Shown piece by piece: positions 9,016 through 17,972 of a stretch of 64,000 nt of DNA. The DNA lies in the NCBI GenBank assembly GCA_938092135.1, contig CALLJL010000013.1:186001-250000 (forward strand). The letters are read 5' to 3'. The notes beneath the pieces were generated by a model. The model was not told the DNA's origin. It searched no databases and worked only from the letters and a program-made list of their open reading frames with translations. This DNA comes from an uncultured bacterium (GTDB lineage: Bacteria; Acidobacteriota; Aminicenantia; Aminicenantales; CALLJL01). The position numbers and the translations under genes are program-made. Position 1 is the first letter of the stretch, and every line of letters starts with the position of its first letter.

Positions 9016-9199
9016 ATCAGTTTTTATTTTCTATCTTAGCCCCTTCGGTGTTTAATTAAAACAGGCCAGATTATTATAAAATAAAGTCCCAGGTTTTTCG
9101 TTGATCATAAGAAAAGATTGATTATTTTAAAACTTGACGAAGAATGAGATTTTAATTTTTTAAAAGAACAGATTGATCAACTATTGAACTAAATCTGCC

Positions 9200-9228
9200 T
9201 TGAAAATTTAAGTCTAATCGATTATATA
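9200..9228 (+). promoter_or_regulatory. Promoter of the AIR-synthase-like gene
   Basis: TTGAAA (9200-9205) and TATATA (9223-9228) with a 17-base spacer lie 36 bases upstream of the ATG at 9265. The surrounding 250-base gap holds no other recognisable gene. Confidence 0.5.
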
Positions 9229-9264
9229 TAATTCCTATAGAATATATAAGATCAGAGAAAAATT

Positions 9265-10302
9265 ATGTCTATCGGGAAAATTGGTAAAATTGATTTGGAG
9301 ATTTTTGAAAAATTTATTCGTCGGCGCCTGGGGAGAAAAAATCAAAGTGTTATCGTTCCTCCTCTAACTGGAGTAGATGCGGCTGTTATTAAAATAAATC
9401 AGAAACAAGTTCTGGTTATAGCTGAAGATCCAATTTTTTCAATTCCAGGTCAGCCTTTAGAGATGTTCGGTTGGTATGCTGTTCATATTGGGGCCAGCGA
9501 TGTGGCTGTAATGGGAGTAAAACCCAAATATTTTACCTACACGCTGTTGATGCCACCAGAGACATCAGATCAGGCCTTCCAAATTATAGTGAATTCCATC
9601 CATCGTACTGCTTTGGAGCTGGGGTTAACAATTGTCGGTGGACATACAGGCTATTATCCAGGATTTGCTTCTCCTACTATTGGTGGAATTACCGTCTTTT
9701 CCATCGTGGACAAGGATTCTTATGTGACACCCGCTGGAGCCAGGCCAGGAGATGAAATAATTTTGACTAAGGGACCGGCGATTGAAACGGCTGGAATATT
9801 GTCTGTACTTCGAGAAAAAGAATTATTAGCTAAATATCCTGAGGATTTAGTTCGAAAAGCCCAAGCCTTATGTCGACAAATGACTGTGGTTGTCGACGCC
9901 TTGACGGCCATGGCGGCTGGAGGAGTCACCGCTATGCATGATGCTACCGAAGGTGGAGTTATAGGCGGCCTATTTGAAATAGCCGCTGCCTCAAGGGTTG
10001 GAATGGTCGTAGAGGAAAAGGCTTTTATCTATCCTGAAGAAGTCAAGATGGTCTGCGAAGCCTTTCAAATAGATCCTGTCGCCGCAATTGCAGAGGGGTC
10101 GCTGCTTATTACGGTTAAACCTGAAGCCTCAGGCCGAGTAGTTAGGGCTCTCCAAAAAAAGGGAATTGCGGCCAGTATCATCGGGGAAGTTATCCCTAAT
10201 AAAAACAAGAGAATTATTAAGAGGCTTGATGGTCGTCTTCAGCCCTTAGCTATTCCCCAACAGGACCCCTTCTGGCCAGCATTTTTTTCCAGTTTGAAAT
10301 AA
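9265..10302 (+). CDS. AIR synthase-related protein (PurM/HypE/ThiL superfamily)
   Basis: A 345-residue protein of the ATP-binding AIR synthase fold. Features are the early acidic GVDAAVIKI segment, the ASDVAVMGVKP motif near residue 80 that binds metal-ATP, GGHTGYYPG near residue 128, and the C-terminal-domain HDATEGGVIGGLFEIA motif near residue 225. This arrangement fits the stand-alone HypE/ThiL-like group rather than PurM itself. No hydrogenase maturation or thiamine genes are nearby, so the substrate is not known. Confidence 0.75.
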   Translation: MSIGKIGKIDLEIFEKFIRRRLGRKNQSVIVPPLTGVDAAVIKINQKQVLVIAEDPIFSIPGQPLEMFGWYAVHIGASDVAVMGVKPKYFTYTLLMPPETSDQAFQIIVNSIHRTALELGLTIVGGHTGYYPGFASPTIGGITVFSIVDKDSYVTPAGARPGDEIILTKGPAIETAGILSVLREKELLAKYPEDLVRKAQALCRQMTVVVDALTAMAAGGVTAMHDATEGGVIGGLFEIAAASRVGMVVEEKAFIYPEEVKMVCEAFQIDPVAAIAEGSLLITVKPEASGRVVRALQKKGIAASIIGEVIPNKNKRIIKRLDGRLQPLAIPQQDPFWPAFFSSLK

Positions 10303-10586
10303 ATGGGATGTTTTAGATTAAAAGAATATTGTCACATTCTTCTAAATAAAAGATGAGGATTCTGATTATCTCTGAAAGATCTGAATTGCCTTCAAAGGCC
10401 AGAAGAGAAATATTGTTTTATTGGGGATCTCTTAAAAACGGATTAAAAAGATATCTTTGATTTTGGCTTTCCTATTTTAATTCAGGAGGAACAAAAAAGC
10501 CCTTGATTTAAGCATTTCTTTGCCTTTGTCAACAAAAACCACTAGGGCAAACAAAGGAAATAAGGGAAAATTTAAAAAAAGAAGCT

Positions 10587-11393
10587 TCAGGCACAATTTT
10601 TACCTAGAGAGTTTTGTTTGGTTTCAGCCTTGAGACGGCGCTTTTCAGCTATCTTTTGATATTCTAAGGGATGAAGCAACCTGAGTTCCCTTCCCGTGAT
10701 TTTACCGTTAAGCCAGACCCGACTCATGGGGAAATTCTCTGGATTAAAATGAACGTTATACATATGCCAGATAATAATGGCTAAAAAGGCCAGAATAGCT
10801 TCATAGCCATGGATTATGATGAAAATGTCATGAACCCATAGGGGAAAGAGTCTTAATGAAAGCTCCACATTCCACATAAAAAAACCGGTAAAAATCATAA
10901 TAAATGATCCCCAGCCTAAGGACCAGTATTCGAATTTCTCAATAAAGTTATAGCGACCATAAAGGGGAGGCTTTTCAAAAAGCCAGTAAGGATGGCGATC
11001 GAAAAATTTCCGTCCGATCCCGCGTCGATAGAGGAAACGGGTAATTCCTACATTATACATAAACTGCTCAAAGGCATCGCGGAAGTCTTTCGAGCGAGGC
11101 AGCATTTCTTTGAAATTTTCCCGTCCTCTGGGATGGAAAGCCGTATAGAGAAGATGCCAGATTAAATTACCAATCATCAAAACGGCGGCCGCACGATGAA
11201 TAAGGCCCCGGATGAGAAAGATCCGGCCACTGGGAATAAACCAGCGAAAAAATTTAAATTCGTAAAAGAAAAGGGGTAGGCCCGTAATAATCAAAGTGAA
11301 AAAAGTAATAATAAGAATGAAATGCTGGATTCTTTCAGTCAGATTCATTCGAATAAAGACTTCATCATCATCGATGTAGGGTGACTTATCCAT
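10587..11393 (-). CDS. Di-haem cytochrome b membrane subunit
   Basis: A 268-residue integral membrane protein of the formate dehydrogenase-gamma / cytochrome b561 type. It would pass electrons between the quinone pool and the co-encoded 11-haem cytochromes. Start taken at the ATG at 11393 with GGAG upstream, overlapping the previous stop by 8 bases; an upstream in-frame start would add 18 residues inside the preceding gene. About four membrane helices are visible, with histidines in TERIQHFILI, LIHRAAAVLMIGNLIWHLLY, IFIIIHGYEAIL and IIIWHMYNVHFNP as likely haem ligands. The 284-base gap downstream is convergent with the AIR-synthase gene and has only an imperfect inverted repeat. Confidence 0.75.
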   Translation of the reverse strand: MDKSPYIDDDEVFIRMNLTERIQHFILIITFFTLIITGLPLFFYEFKFFRWFIPSGRIFLIRGLIHRAAAVLMIGNLIWHLLYTAFHPRGRENFKEMLPRSKDFRDAFEQFMYNVGITRFLYRRGIGRKFFDRHPYWLFEKPPLYGRYNFIEKFEYWSLGWGSFIMIFTGFFMWNVELSLRLFPLWVHDIFIIIHGYEAILAFLAIIIWHMYNVHFNPENFPMSRVWLNGKITGRELRLLHPLEYQKIAEKRRLKAETKQNSLGKNCA

Positions 11394-12609
11394 GGCTTTC
11401 TCTCCGCCATAAACGATGACCCAAATCGGCAGCGATAAAAAGAACAAAAATGGAAATAATTGTCGCTATTAAAATGATGTATATTTTTTTAACCACATAG
11501 GAAGTTTTATATTTAGGCGTTTCCACTTGATCGGGCAAAAGATGAACTTTGCCCTCAGCAAAACGGCGGCTGGCCCCAGGGTGACAACGGCCGCAGGTTT
11601 GGGGAATATTGGCGGGATGAATCGAAGATTTGGGGTCAGAAGATGGTCGAATGTCATGGTAACCATGGCAGCTGGCACAGTTAGCAACTCGGATATCTCC
11701 ATAACGCGAAGCAGTGCCATGATAGGATTCAGCATAGGTTTTGAATCGGCCGGTAAGCAAGCCATATTGGCGAGCAATAGCCTGGTCATCGTGACACCGA
11801 GAGCAAACCCCGGCGACTTTAGTCGTGTAAACTGAAGAGCGACTATCCAGGGGACTCAGGATGTTGTGCTCTTGATGGCAATCCGTACAAACGGGGACAT
11901 CTTTAATTCCTTTGATATAATCCTTGCCATGAACTCCTTCAAGATAATCTCGCTCGATGCCCACATGGCATTGACCGCAGGTATGAATTATCTTCCGCCG
12001 AGAAGTTTTTGATTCAGGATCTTCAGTGGGCAGAATATCATGGCTTCCATGACAATGACTACAATTTGCAGAAAGAGTTAATCCCGCTTTTTCTAAGGCT
12101 CGGAAGTGAATGCTCCCTTCATACTGGCGGATAAAATCAAAGCCCCGGGGAGTTTTAACTGTCTCAAGATGGCAACGTTCGCAGGTTTTAGGCAAATTAA
12201 GGGGATAGACTTTTGATTCAGGGTCTTTTTTAGATCTCACGTCGTGATCTCCATGGCAATCAGAACATTTAACCAAGCCCAAGCCCATGGAAGGGGCGCG
12301 GCTGTGAATGCTCTTGGCCCATTCCTTGACAACTTCACTATGGCAGGTTTCGCAGGCAACGGGCTTAAGTTTCTCCAGATGGGGGAATTCTTTTATCCCC
12401 CTAAGATCTGAATGGCAATCGAGGCAACTCAGGCCAATTTCCCCGTGGATAGATGAATTTAATTTCTCGCGAATGTTTCCATTATGACAGGCGAAACAAT
12501 CTTCTTCGCTTTGGCCAAAAGAGGGGATAGAAAAAATATGAAGAAAATGAAAAGATATAAAAATAATGGAGATGTACCTTAGGATTAAAGAAATAGTCCT
12601 TATCTTCAT
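11386..12609 (-). CDS. Membrane-anchored 11-haem cytochrome c
   Basis: A 407-residue protein with an N-terminal signal (residues 8-32), eleven CxxCH motifs between residues 38 and 348, and a C-terminal membrane helix (about 374-396). The haem region is built from a repeated module: HG, then CxxCHGxHxI, then DPxS, then xTCxxCH. It is therefore likely to be a periplasmic electron wire anchored at the cytoplasmic membrane. It overlaps its 11-haem paralogue by four bases and the cytochrome b gene by eight, so the three form one unit, probably a quinol:cytochrome oxidoreductase. Confidence 0.85.
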   Translation of the reverse strand: MKIRTISLILRYISIIFISFHFLHIFSIPSFGQSEEDCFACHNGNIREKLNSSIHGEIGLSCLDCHSDLRGIKEFPHLEKLKPVACETCHSEVVKEWAKSIHSRAPSMGLGLVKCSDCHGDHDVRSKKDPESKVYPLNLPKTCERCHLETVKTPRGFDFIRQYEGSIHFRALEKAGLTLSANCSHCHGSHDILPTEDPESKTSRRKIIHTCGQCHVGIERDYLEGVHGKDYIKGIKDVPVCTDCHQEHNILSPLDSRSSVYTTKVAGVCSRCHDDQAIARQYGLLTGRFKTYAESYHGTASRYGDIRVANCASCHGYHDIRPSSDPKSSIHPANIPQTCGRCHPGASRRFAEGKVHLLPDQVETPKYKTSYVVKKIYIILIATIISIFVLFIAADLGHRLWRRESHG

Positions 12610-13937
12610 CTCCTTTTCCTAAAGATAACGAGGCCCCGACGGATAAATCCTGGAATGAACCAAATTATTGTGATAACTACGGTGATGATCACTAAAACAA
12701 TTAAAAATTTTTCTAAATAATAAATGGTCTTTGAGTACCTCGATGATGGACCCACATGGATTTTGGTTCGAGCGACTGTTTCGGGCATGCCTGGATGACA
12801 GCCATTTTGACTGCAAGTGCTGGCGACATTGGCTGGATGTACTGAGCTTCTTGGATCAGAAGGGGGAAGAATATCATGAGCTCCATGGCAGCTCACACAG
12901 GTAGCCGCTCCTTTGACTCCATAACCAAGGGCGATGCCATGGAGGCTTTCGATGAAAGTGGAGATTCGATCGGCCGGAATCCCGTATTTTTCCATAATTT
13001 CTGGCCGGGCATGACAGGTGGCACAGGTCGCGGGAATATTTTGAAAATAAGTGGAGGATCCAGCTTCCCTGGGCGGGATAATTTTGTGTTCCCCGTGGCA
13101 ATCAACGCAAAGCGGCGAGCTGGGATCACCCTTCAAAGCCATCTTGCCATGAATGCTCTCTTTATATTTTTCGTAAATTTGTTCGTGGCAGCGACCACAA
13201 GTTGTAGGTAGTTTGGCCATTAAATGAGGTTCGCCGACTCCCTGAATATTATGGACCCCGTGACAATCAGTACAAACAGCGGCGAAAGTGGTTGCTCCCA
13301 GGCTGAAGAGGGCCCGCCCATGGACGGATTGACGATATTCCTGATAGGGAGCTTCTCGATGGATATGATATTTAATCACTACGGCCATGTTTTCATGACA
13401 AACCGAGCAAGTCCGGGGGATATTCACTTTATTGACTGTGGATTCAGGGTGGTTTTGAGGGAGAATATTATGCTTGCCGTGACAGTCCCAACAGCGAGCA
13501 ACTTCCTTTTCTCCCCGGTCATAATAGGCTCGACCATGAACGCTATCTTTATAGCTTATGGGACCGGCTCGCCCGGGGACCTCAGGTTGTTCTTGATGAC
13601 AGGAAGAAAGGCAATCAGGTGGCGGAATGTTCTTTTCATGGGGGATCCGATCTTGTTTGGAAAAGGTTATGGCATGGCAATCAGTGCAATCAAGAGAAGC
13701 ATGGGCTGAAGAATAAAATGATTTTTCATCAATTTTTAAAGCCGATGGTAACGGACCTTCTTGGCCGTGACATTGTAGACAGTTTTCGGTGGATAAATAT
13801 GGCCGGGAGATTTTCGAAGATAGAGATGAATTAATTATAAAAAGGGATAGAAAACAAGGAAGAGCGCCAATAAATAAAAATTTTCTAAATCCTGATAGCC
13901 TTGTTAAGGCTCTAATTACCTGTTGTTCTTTTAGCAA
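12606..13937 (-). CDS. Membrane-anchored 11-haem cytochrome c, paralogue
   Basis: A 443-residue cytochrome with an N-terminal membrane segment (residues 19-40), eleven haem motifs and a C-terminal helix (about 408-430). Nine motifs are canonical CxxCH. One is CLSSCH (three residues between the cysteines) and the last is CSQNGCH (four residues), so two sites are non-standard. The modules are clearly related to those of the next gene. The start is a TTG with GAAGG nine bases upstream, so it is less certain. First gene of the b-type unit. Confidence 0.85.
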   Translation of the reverse strand: MLKEQQVIRALTRLSGFRKFLFIGALPCFLSLFIINSSLSSKISRPYLSTENCLQCHGQEGPLPSALKIDEKSFYSSAHASLDCTDCHAITFSKQDRIPHEKNIPPPDCLSSCHQEQPEVPGRAGPISYKDSVHGRAYYDRGEKEVARCWDCHGKHNILPQNHPESTVNKVNIPRTCSVCHENMAVVIKYHIHREAPYQEYRQSVHGRALFSLGATTFAAVCTDCHGVHNIQGVGEPHLMAKLPTTCGRCHEQIYEKYKESIHGKMALKGDPSSPLCVDCHGEHKIIPPREAGSSTYFQNIPATCATCHARPEIMEKYGIPADRISTFIESLHGIALGYGVKGAATCVSCHGAHDILPPSDPRSSVHPANVASTCSQNGCHPGMPETVARTKIHVGPSSRYSKTIYYLEKFLIVLVIITVVITIIWFIPGFIRRGLVIFRKRR

Positions 13938-14101
13938 TTTAATCTACCTTCAACAAAAAGAAATTTACCTTGCCTTAGCATTAATTTTTTTTTCTTGAAA
14001 GTTGAAAAAGTAAATTCATAATAATTAAAAAATTCTTTTTAAATTAAAATTTGGGCTCTGGTTACACCCTTTTAGGCTCAAAACCCAAAATTATTTTCCC
14101 T

Positions 14102-14620
14102 TTATTTGCCTGGAATCGAATGCTTAATTTTTTCCCAGGAGGAGGCAAAGTCAAAGGTTTGACCATGGGCCTGGGCATGACAGAGGAGGCACTGTTTTTT
14201 CACAGCTTCCTCATTGGGATAAACAATTAAACCATTTTTTACAGCTAATTCGCGATCCTTCATGATGTTGAGTTTTCGATATTCGCTCCCGGGCCCGTGG
14301 CAGACTTCACAGGTTACACCCTCGTTTTTTAGGTCAGCCGCTTTATCAAATAGAGGAGCGTGACACTTAAGGCATTGAGGGCTTTCCATTGGATTTGTTA
14401 CGCCAGCCCCTTGGGCATAAATGGCTGCTTGAGGTGAGGAGAGAGCATTAAAAGAAGTGGAATGCTTTGATTTTTCCCAGAGAGGATATTGTTGCCCCTG
14501 TTTTTCAGTGCGGTGACAGATGGCACATTTGGCCGCCCCTACGTAAGTAAAATTTTGACAAAAGAGAAAAATAGTTAAAATGATGCCACCAAATAATCCG
14601 AAAATAATGAGTTTTTTCAT
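14102..14620 (-). CDS. Tetrahaem cytochrome c554-like protein
   Basis: A 172-residue protein starting at the ATG at 14620, which has GGAGG seven bases upstream. A signal segment (residues 3-21) precedes four CxxCH motifs: CAICH, CLKCH, CEVCH and CLLCH. The spacing and the segment EGVTCEVCHGPGSEY resemble the cytochrome c554 / c' family of periplasmic electron carriers. It has its own promoter and could be a soluble shuttle between the membrane units and other cytochromes (inference). Confidence 0.8.
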   Translation of the reverse strand: MKKLIIFGLFGGIILTIFLFCQNFTYVGAAKCAICHRTEKQGQQYPLWEKSKHSTSFNALSSPQAAIYAQGAGVTNPMESPQCLKCHAPLFDKAADLKNEGVTCEVCHGPGSEYRKLNIMKDRELAVKNGLIVYPNEEAVKKQCLLCHAQAHGQTFDFASSWEKIKHSIPGK

Positions 14621-14994
14621 TTTATCGCCTCCAAACAAAGATTTTAAACAGATAATCAATTGGTGTCAATGATCCTATATTTTTTATTTAAATAATAGGA
14701 AAATAAAAATAGAAATAGTCTTCATTTGAATGATTGAAAAAACCTAGGAGGAGTCGCCCATAATTTTAAATCTCATCTCTACTTTATAAATTATTTTTGA
14801 TACTTGAATTTAAAAGATTTAGGAGATTAAACAAGACCTTTAATAATTTTTATCTAATGGAATTATTAATTCTGATGAAAGAATAAGCTTTTATTAAATA
14901 ATTCAGATTTCGCTTTCGAGGGAATTAATATTTTTTGGTGTCTCGTTTTTACTGAAGGGCTTTTATTCGATTTTTGGTCTGTGATGGTTCCGAA
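14621..14994. other. Gap between c554-like and 9-haem cytochrome genes
   Basis: This 374-base AT-rich stretch holds the promoter of the c554-like gene at its left end. Beyond that I see no gene, RNA or strong hairpin. Confidence 0.5.
14641..14669 (-). promoter_or_regulatory. Promoter of the c554-like gene
   Basis: On the minus strand TTGACA (14664-14669) and TAAAAT (14641-14646) are separated by 17 bases, close to the sigma70 consensus. Transcription would start about 14 bases before the ATG at 14620, so this gene is probably transcribed apart from the upstream bc-type operon. Confidence 0.65.
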
Positions 14995-16245
14995 CTAAGG
15001 ACGCTTTCGGCGAAGCTGCCTAGCTTTTAGCCATAGAGCCAAAGCCAGAAGAAAAAGAAACAGCGTGGCCACGATCAAACCGGTTTTTCTTAAGCGGGCT
15101 TCCCTTTCGGCTTCAGTGATTAATGTGCTTAATTTCTCTATTATCGCTTGGCTTTCTTTAATTTTCTTTTCTATTTCAGCCAAGGATAGGCTGTGAATTA
15201 AATTACGAGCCTCTAAAAATTCGCTCTGGGCTTGCTGGCTAAGAAATCGGGCTTCACTTATTTCTATCCCCTGCTGAGCTATTTTTTCAATCTTGAATGA
15301 AACCTTTTCAAGCTGGGCATCGAGAGCCATGAATTTTTCCCTTAAATTAGATCCTTCTTCATAAGAACGGGAGTTTTCATTATGACATTGAAGGCAAACG
15401 TCTTTTTTCCCTTTAGGGAGAAGCTCATAATCAGGAGGTTCAATCCGGTGATGCCCGTGGCAGGCCTGACATTCAGCAATACCTGCTTCATCGAAAGCTG
15501 CCTTATGGGGACTGCGACTAAAAAGGGAGGCTGGACTGGGATGGCACTGACGGCAAACATTGGCCACAGAGGCAACTTCGGGAGGTGTGGCCCCATGATT
15601 CCCATGGCAATCATTGCAAGTGGGTGCTGATAAGTCCTTTTTTTCATAGAGAGCTTGAGCATGAACTGAGGCCCGAAAGTCCTCTTCCTGCTGGCCTGGC
15701 AAGCCATAATTTTTCATCAAATTATTATCTGAATGGCATCGGCCGCAGGTGGCAGCAATATTCCAAGCAAAGGTAAGAGATTGGGGCATGCTAGCCGATT
15801 GAATCCCATGGGCTCCATGGCAATCGGTGCAAAGGGCCACCTTGGTATCTCCTTTGGTCCAGGCCCGACCATGATGACTCGTGAGATAAAGATCAAATTG
15901 GTCAACCCTTATGTTGGGATTATATCTACGCATAATGTTGGGGTCAGAATGACAGCTGGCACATAATTTAGGAATATCCTGGCGCGATGGGATTCCTTTA
16001 AAGCTTTTATCTTTAGCCTCTTCCAGTTCTTCTTTTTCAGAATTGCCGCCATGACATGCGGAGCAATCAAAGCCATAATTAGCATGAATATCGATCTTAA
16101 ATGCTTGAGCTGGCGAGGCCAATTTTTCTTCAAGCTGAAGATGACAATCAAGACAGGTATTTTTCTTTGTCTGGCTGAAAAGCCAATTGATTGAAATAAA
16201 GAAACAAAGGATTAGCCCTAAAGTTTGGTTTAAATTTCTTTTCAT
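14995..16245 (-). CDS. Nine-haem cytochrome c with coiled coil and membrane anchor
   Basis: A 416-residue protein: signal (residues 8-24), nine CxxCH motifs between about 31 and 288, a charged helical region (about 295-390) that looks like a coiled coil, and a C-terminal membrane helix (about 390-408) with a basic tail. The haem modules (CTDCHGAHGI, CNDCHGNHG, CQACHGHHRI) share the pattern of the 11-haem proteins. It starts three bases after the cytochrome b gene. It may take the place of cytochrome c1 as the electron acceptor of the Rieske/b complex (inference). Confidence 0.82.
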   Translation of the reverse strand: MKRNLNQTLGLILCFFISINWLFSQTKKNTCLDCHLQLEEKLASPAQAFKIDIHANYGFDCSACHGGNSEKEELEEAKDKSFKGIPSRQDIPKLCASCHSDPNIMRRYNPNIRVDQFDLYLTSHHGRAWTKGDTKVALCTDCHGAHGIQSASMPQSLTFAWNIAATCGRCHSDNNLMKNYGLPGQQEEDFRASVHAQALYEKKDLSAPTCNDCHGNHGATPPEVASVANVCRQCHPSPASLFSRSPHKAAFDEAGIAECQACHGHHRIEPPDYELLPKGKKDVCLQCHNENSRSYEEGSNLREKFMALDAQLEKVSFKIEKIAQQGIEISEARFLSQQAQSEFLEARNLIHSLSLAEIEKKIKESQAIIEKLSTLITEAEREARLRKTGLIVATLFLFLLALALWLKARQLRRKRP

Positions 16246-16248
16246 GGC

Positions 16249-17394
16249 TTATAACCGAGGAAAGAGATAAGTTATTAAAGTCATTATTGAAATATAAAGA
16301 ATCACGGCCACTCCAATTGCTGTTGTCACTGGATTATTTTGGTCTCGATAGGCCTTTCGATCCCAGAAGGGAACCAACATCCAAAATAATCCACCTAAAG
16401 CGAAAATTAAAAGAATAATTTTTTCCCCTTCAAGGCCGAGAATATGGCTGGGCACGAGCTTAAGGGTTGTAAACATAAAGGTGAAATACCATTCAGGACG
16501 GATGCCCAGGGGCGTCGGGGCGAAGGGATCGGCTTTTTTCCCAATTTCCCAAGGGAAAAAGACGCAGAGAACACCGATGAGAGCCAACACAAGGGACCAG
16601 ATAACGGCATCACGGAGAAAGAAATCAGGAAAGAAGGGAATTTCCCTTATTTTTTCCGGCTTGACTCCTATGGGCCGACTTATTCCTTGAACCTGAATAA
16701 GATAGAGGTGAATTCCCAAGAAAAGGAAAGCCAGGCAAGGAAGGACAGCTATGTGGAACCAATAAAAGCGAGAAAGGGTGGCTCCCGAAATTTCTTGTCC
16801 GCCCAGAACGAAGGATTTAAGAGCGCGGCCGATTAGGGGTATCTGGCCCAGAATATCCGTGCCCACCCGAGTAGCGAAAAAGGAAAGTTCATTCCATGGG
16901 AGAAGATACCCGCTAAAACCAAAAGCCATAAAAATCAGGAGAAGAAAGAAACCAGTTATCCAAGTTATTTCCCTGGGAGGGCGATAGGCTTTCAGAAGAA
17001 AGGTGCTGAACATATGAACAAAGATGACGCCAATAAGAATGTTAGCCGTCCAGCTATGAACCGAGCGAATCAACCAGCCAAACTTTACTTGGCCCATGAT
17101 ATAGATGATGCTTTCATGGGCTCTATCAATGGAGGGAACATAATACAAGAGTAAAAGAAGGCCGGTTATGACCTGAATAACAAAAAGGAAGAGGCAAAGA
17201 CCCCCAAAATAAGTCCAGAAAGAATAGGGATGCTCAGGTACCGTTTTTTTCTTGGCCAGGTCAACAATGGCTTGCCAGCTGAATCTTTCGGCCAAGTAGA
17301 GGAGGAATTTCTGACCCTTTTTTGGCCGCAGAGATAATTCTGATGTTTCCTGCTTGTTATTCCTCAAAAGATTTTGATTTCCCCATGGCTTCAA
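16249..17394 (-). CDS. Cytochrome b of a bc/b6f-type complex, b6-subunit IV fusion
   Basis: This is the quinol-oxidising membrane subunit. Start is a TTG with GGAGG seven bases upstream. The haem ligands are H113/H127 and H214/H229; the 15-residue spacing of the second pair is that of b6 rather than mitochondrial b. The subunit IV half is fused on and carries the Qo-site PEWY motif at residues 300-303. Total length is 381 residues with about eight helices. It follows the Rieske gene after a 150-base gap and precedes the 9-haem cytochrome. No conventional cytochrome c1 or f is encoded nearby. Confidence 0.93.
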   Translation of the reverse strand: MKPWGNQNLLRNNKQETSELSLRPKKGQKFLLYLAERFSWQAIVDLAKKKTVPEHPYSFWTYFGGLCLFLFVIQVITGLLLLLYYVPSIDRAHESIIYIMGQVKFGWLIRSVHSWTANILIGVIFVHMFSTFLLKAYRPPREITWITGFFLLLIFMAFGFSGYLLPWNELSFFATRVGTDILGQIPLIGRALKSFVLGGQEISGATLSRFYWFHIAVLPCLAFLFLGIHLYLIQVQGISRPIGVKPEKIREIPFFPDFFLRDAVIWSLVLALIGVLCVFFPWEIGKKADPFAPTPLGIRPEWYFTFMFTTLKLVPSHILGLEGEKIILLIFALGGLFWMLVPFWDRKAYRDQNNPVTTAIGVAVILYISIMTLITYLFPRL

Positions 17395-17543
17395 CCTTAA
17401 TCCTCCAAATCTGGTTTTTTTCCCCTCCTTTCCTGATCTTTTTTGTTCCTTCCTTTAATCAACCCTCCGCTGATTCATCTCTTCTTAAGATTTATTTTTC
17501 TTCTTTTTCCTTTTTTCCTCCAGAAAGCTCTATGAGATTAGTT

Positions 17544-17972
17544 TTATCCCCTTTTCCTGTATACAAAAATTTCTTCGCCGGAAATTTCAACTTCAAGGGG
17601 GTCGAGCGGCCGAGGGGGTGGCCCTGAAATGACCCGCCCTTCAAGATCAAAGCGACCATTATGGCAGGGACAGAGAATAGTTTGCGTCTGGCTATCGAAG
17701 CCAACGGTGCAGGTTAAATGGGTGCATATAGCTGAAAAGGCTTTATAAGTTCCGTCAGCAGTGAAAACAAGGAGAGCGGGAATGGAACCGAAGCGAAAAA
17801 TCTTTCCTGTATTGGGCGTAAGTTCACCCACGCTGGCAGCCTTTGTTCTTTGAACCTCTTCCTCTTTAGAAGGCGGTGGGATAAGGTAACGCAGAACTGG
17901 ATAAAATAGAGAAATAAAAGTTCCCAGAGCAGCTCCTCCCAGAAGAAAATCAAAAAATTTCCTTCTTTTCAT
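17544..17972 (-). CDS. Rieske iron-sulfur protein
   Basis: A 142-residue [2Fe-2S] subunit of the cytochrome b complex. It begins MKRRKFFDFLLGGA, a Tat-like twin-arginine start and membrane anchor. Cluster ligands are C83 and H85 (box CTHLTC) and C101 and H104 (box CPCHNG); C88 and C103 would form the Rieske disulfide. The PPPRPLDP loop follows. It is shorter than many Rieske proteins but complete. Its start overlaps the 18-haem cytochrome stop by four bases, which ties that cytochrome to the complex. Confidence 0.93.
   Translation of the reverse strand: MKRRKFFDFLLGGAALGTFISLFYPVLRYLIPPPSKEEEVQRTKAASVGELTPNTGKIFRFGSIPALLVFTADGTYKAFSAICTHLTCTVGFDSQTQTILCPCHNGRFDLEGRVISGPPPRPLDPLEVEISGEEIFVYRKRG

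Noticed and set aside
13224-13709. 161-codon plus-strand frame opposite an 11-haem cytochrome
   Set aside because: Shadow of the cytochrome frame, with Met-rich composition arising from reversed CxxCH codons.
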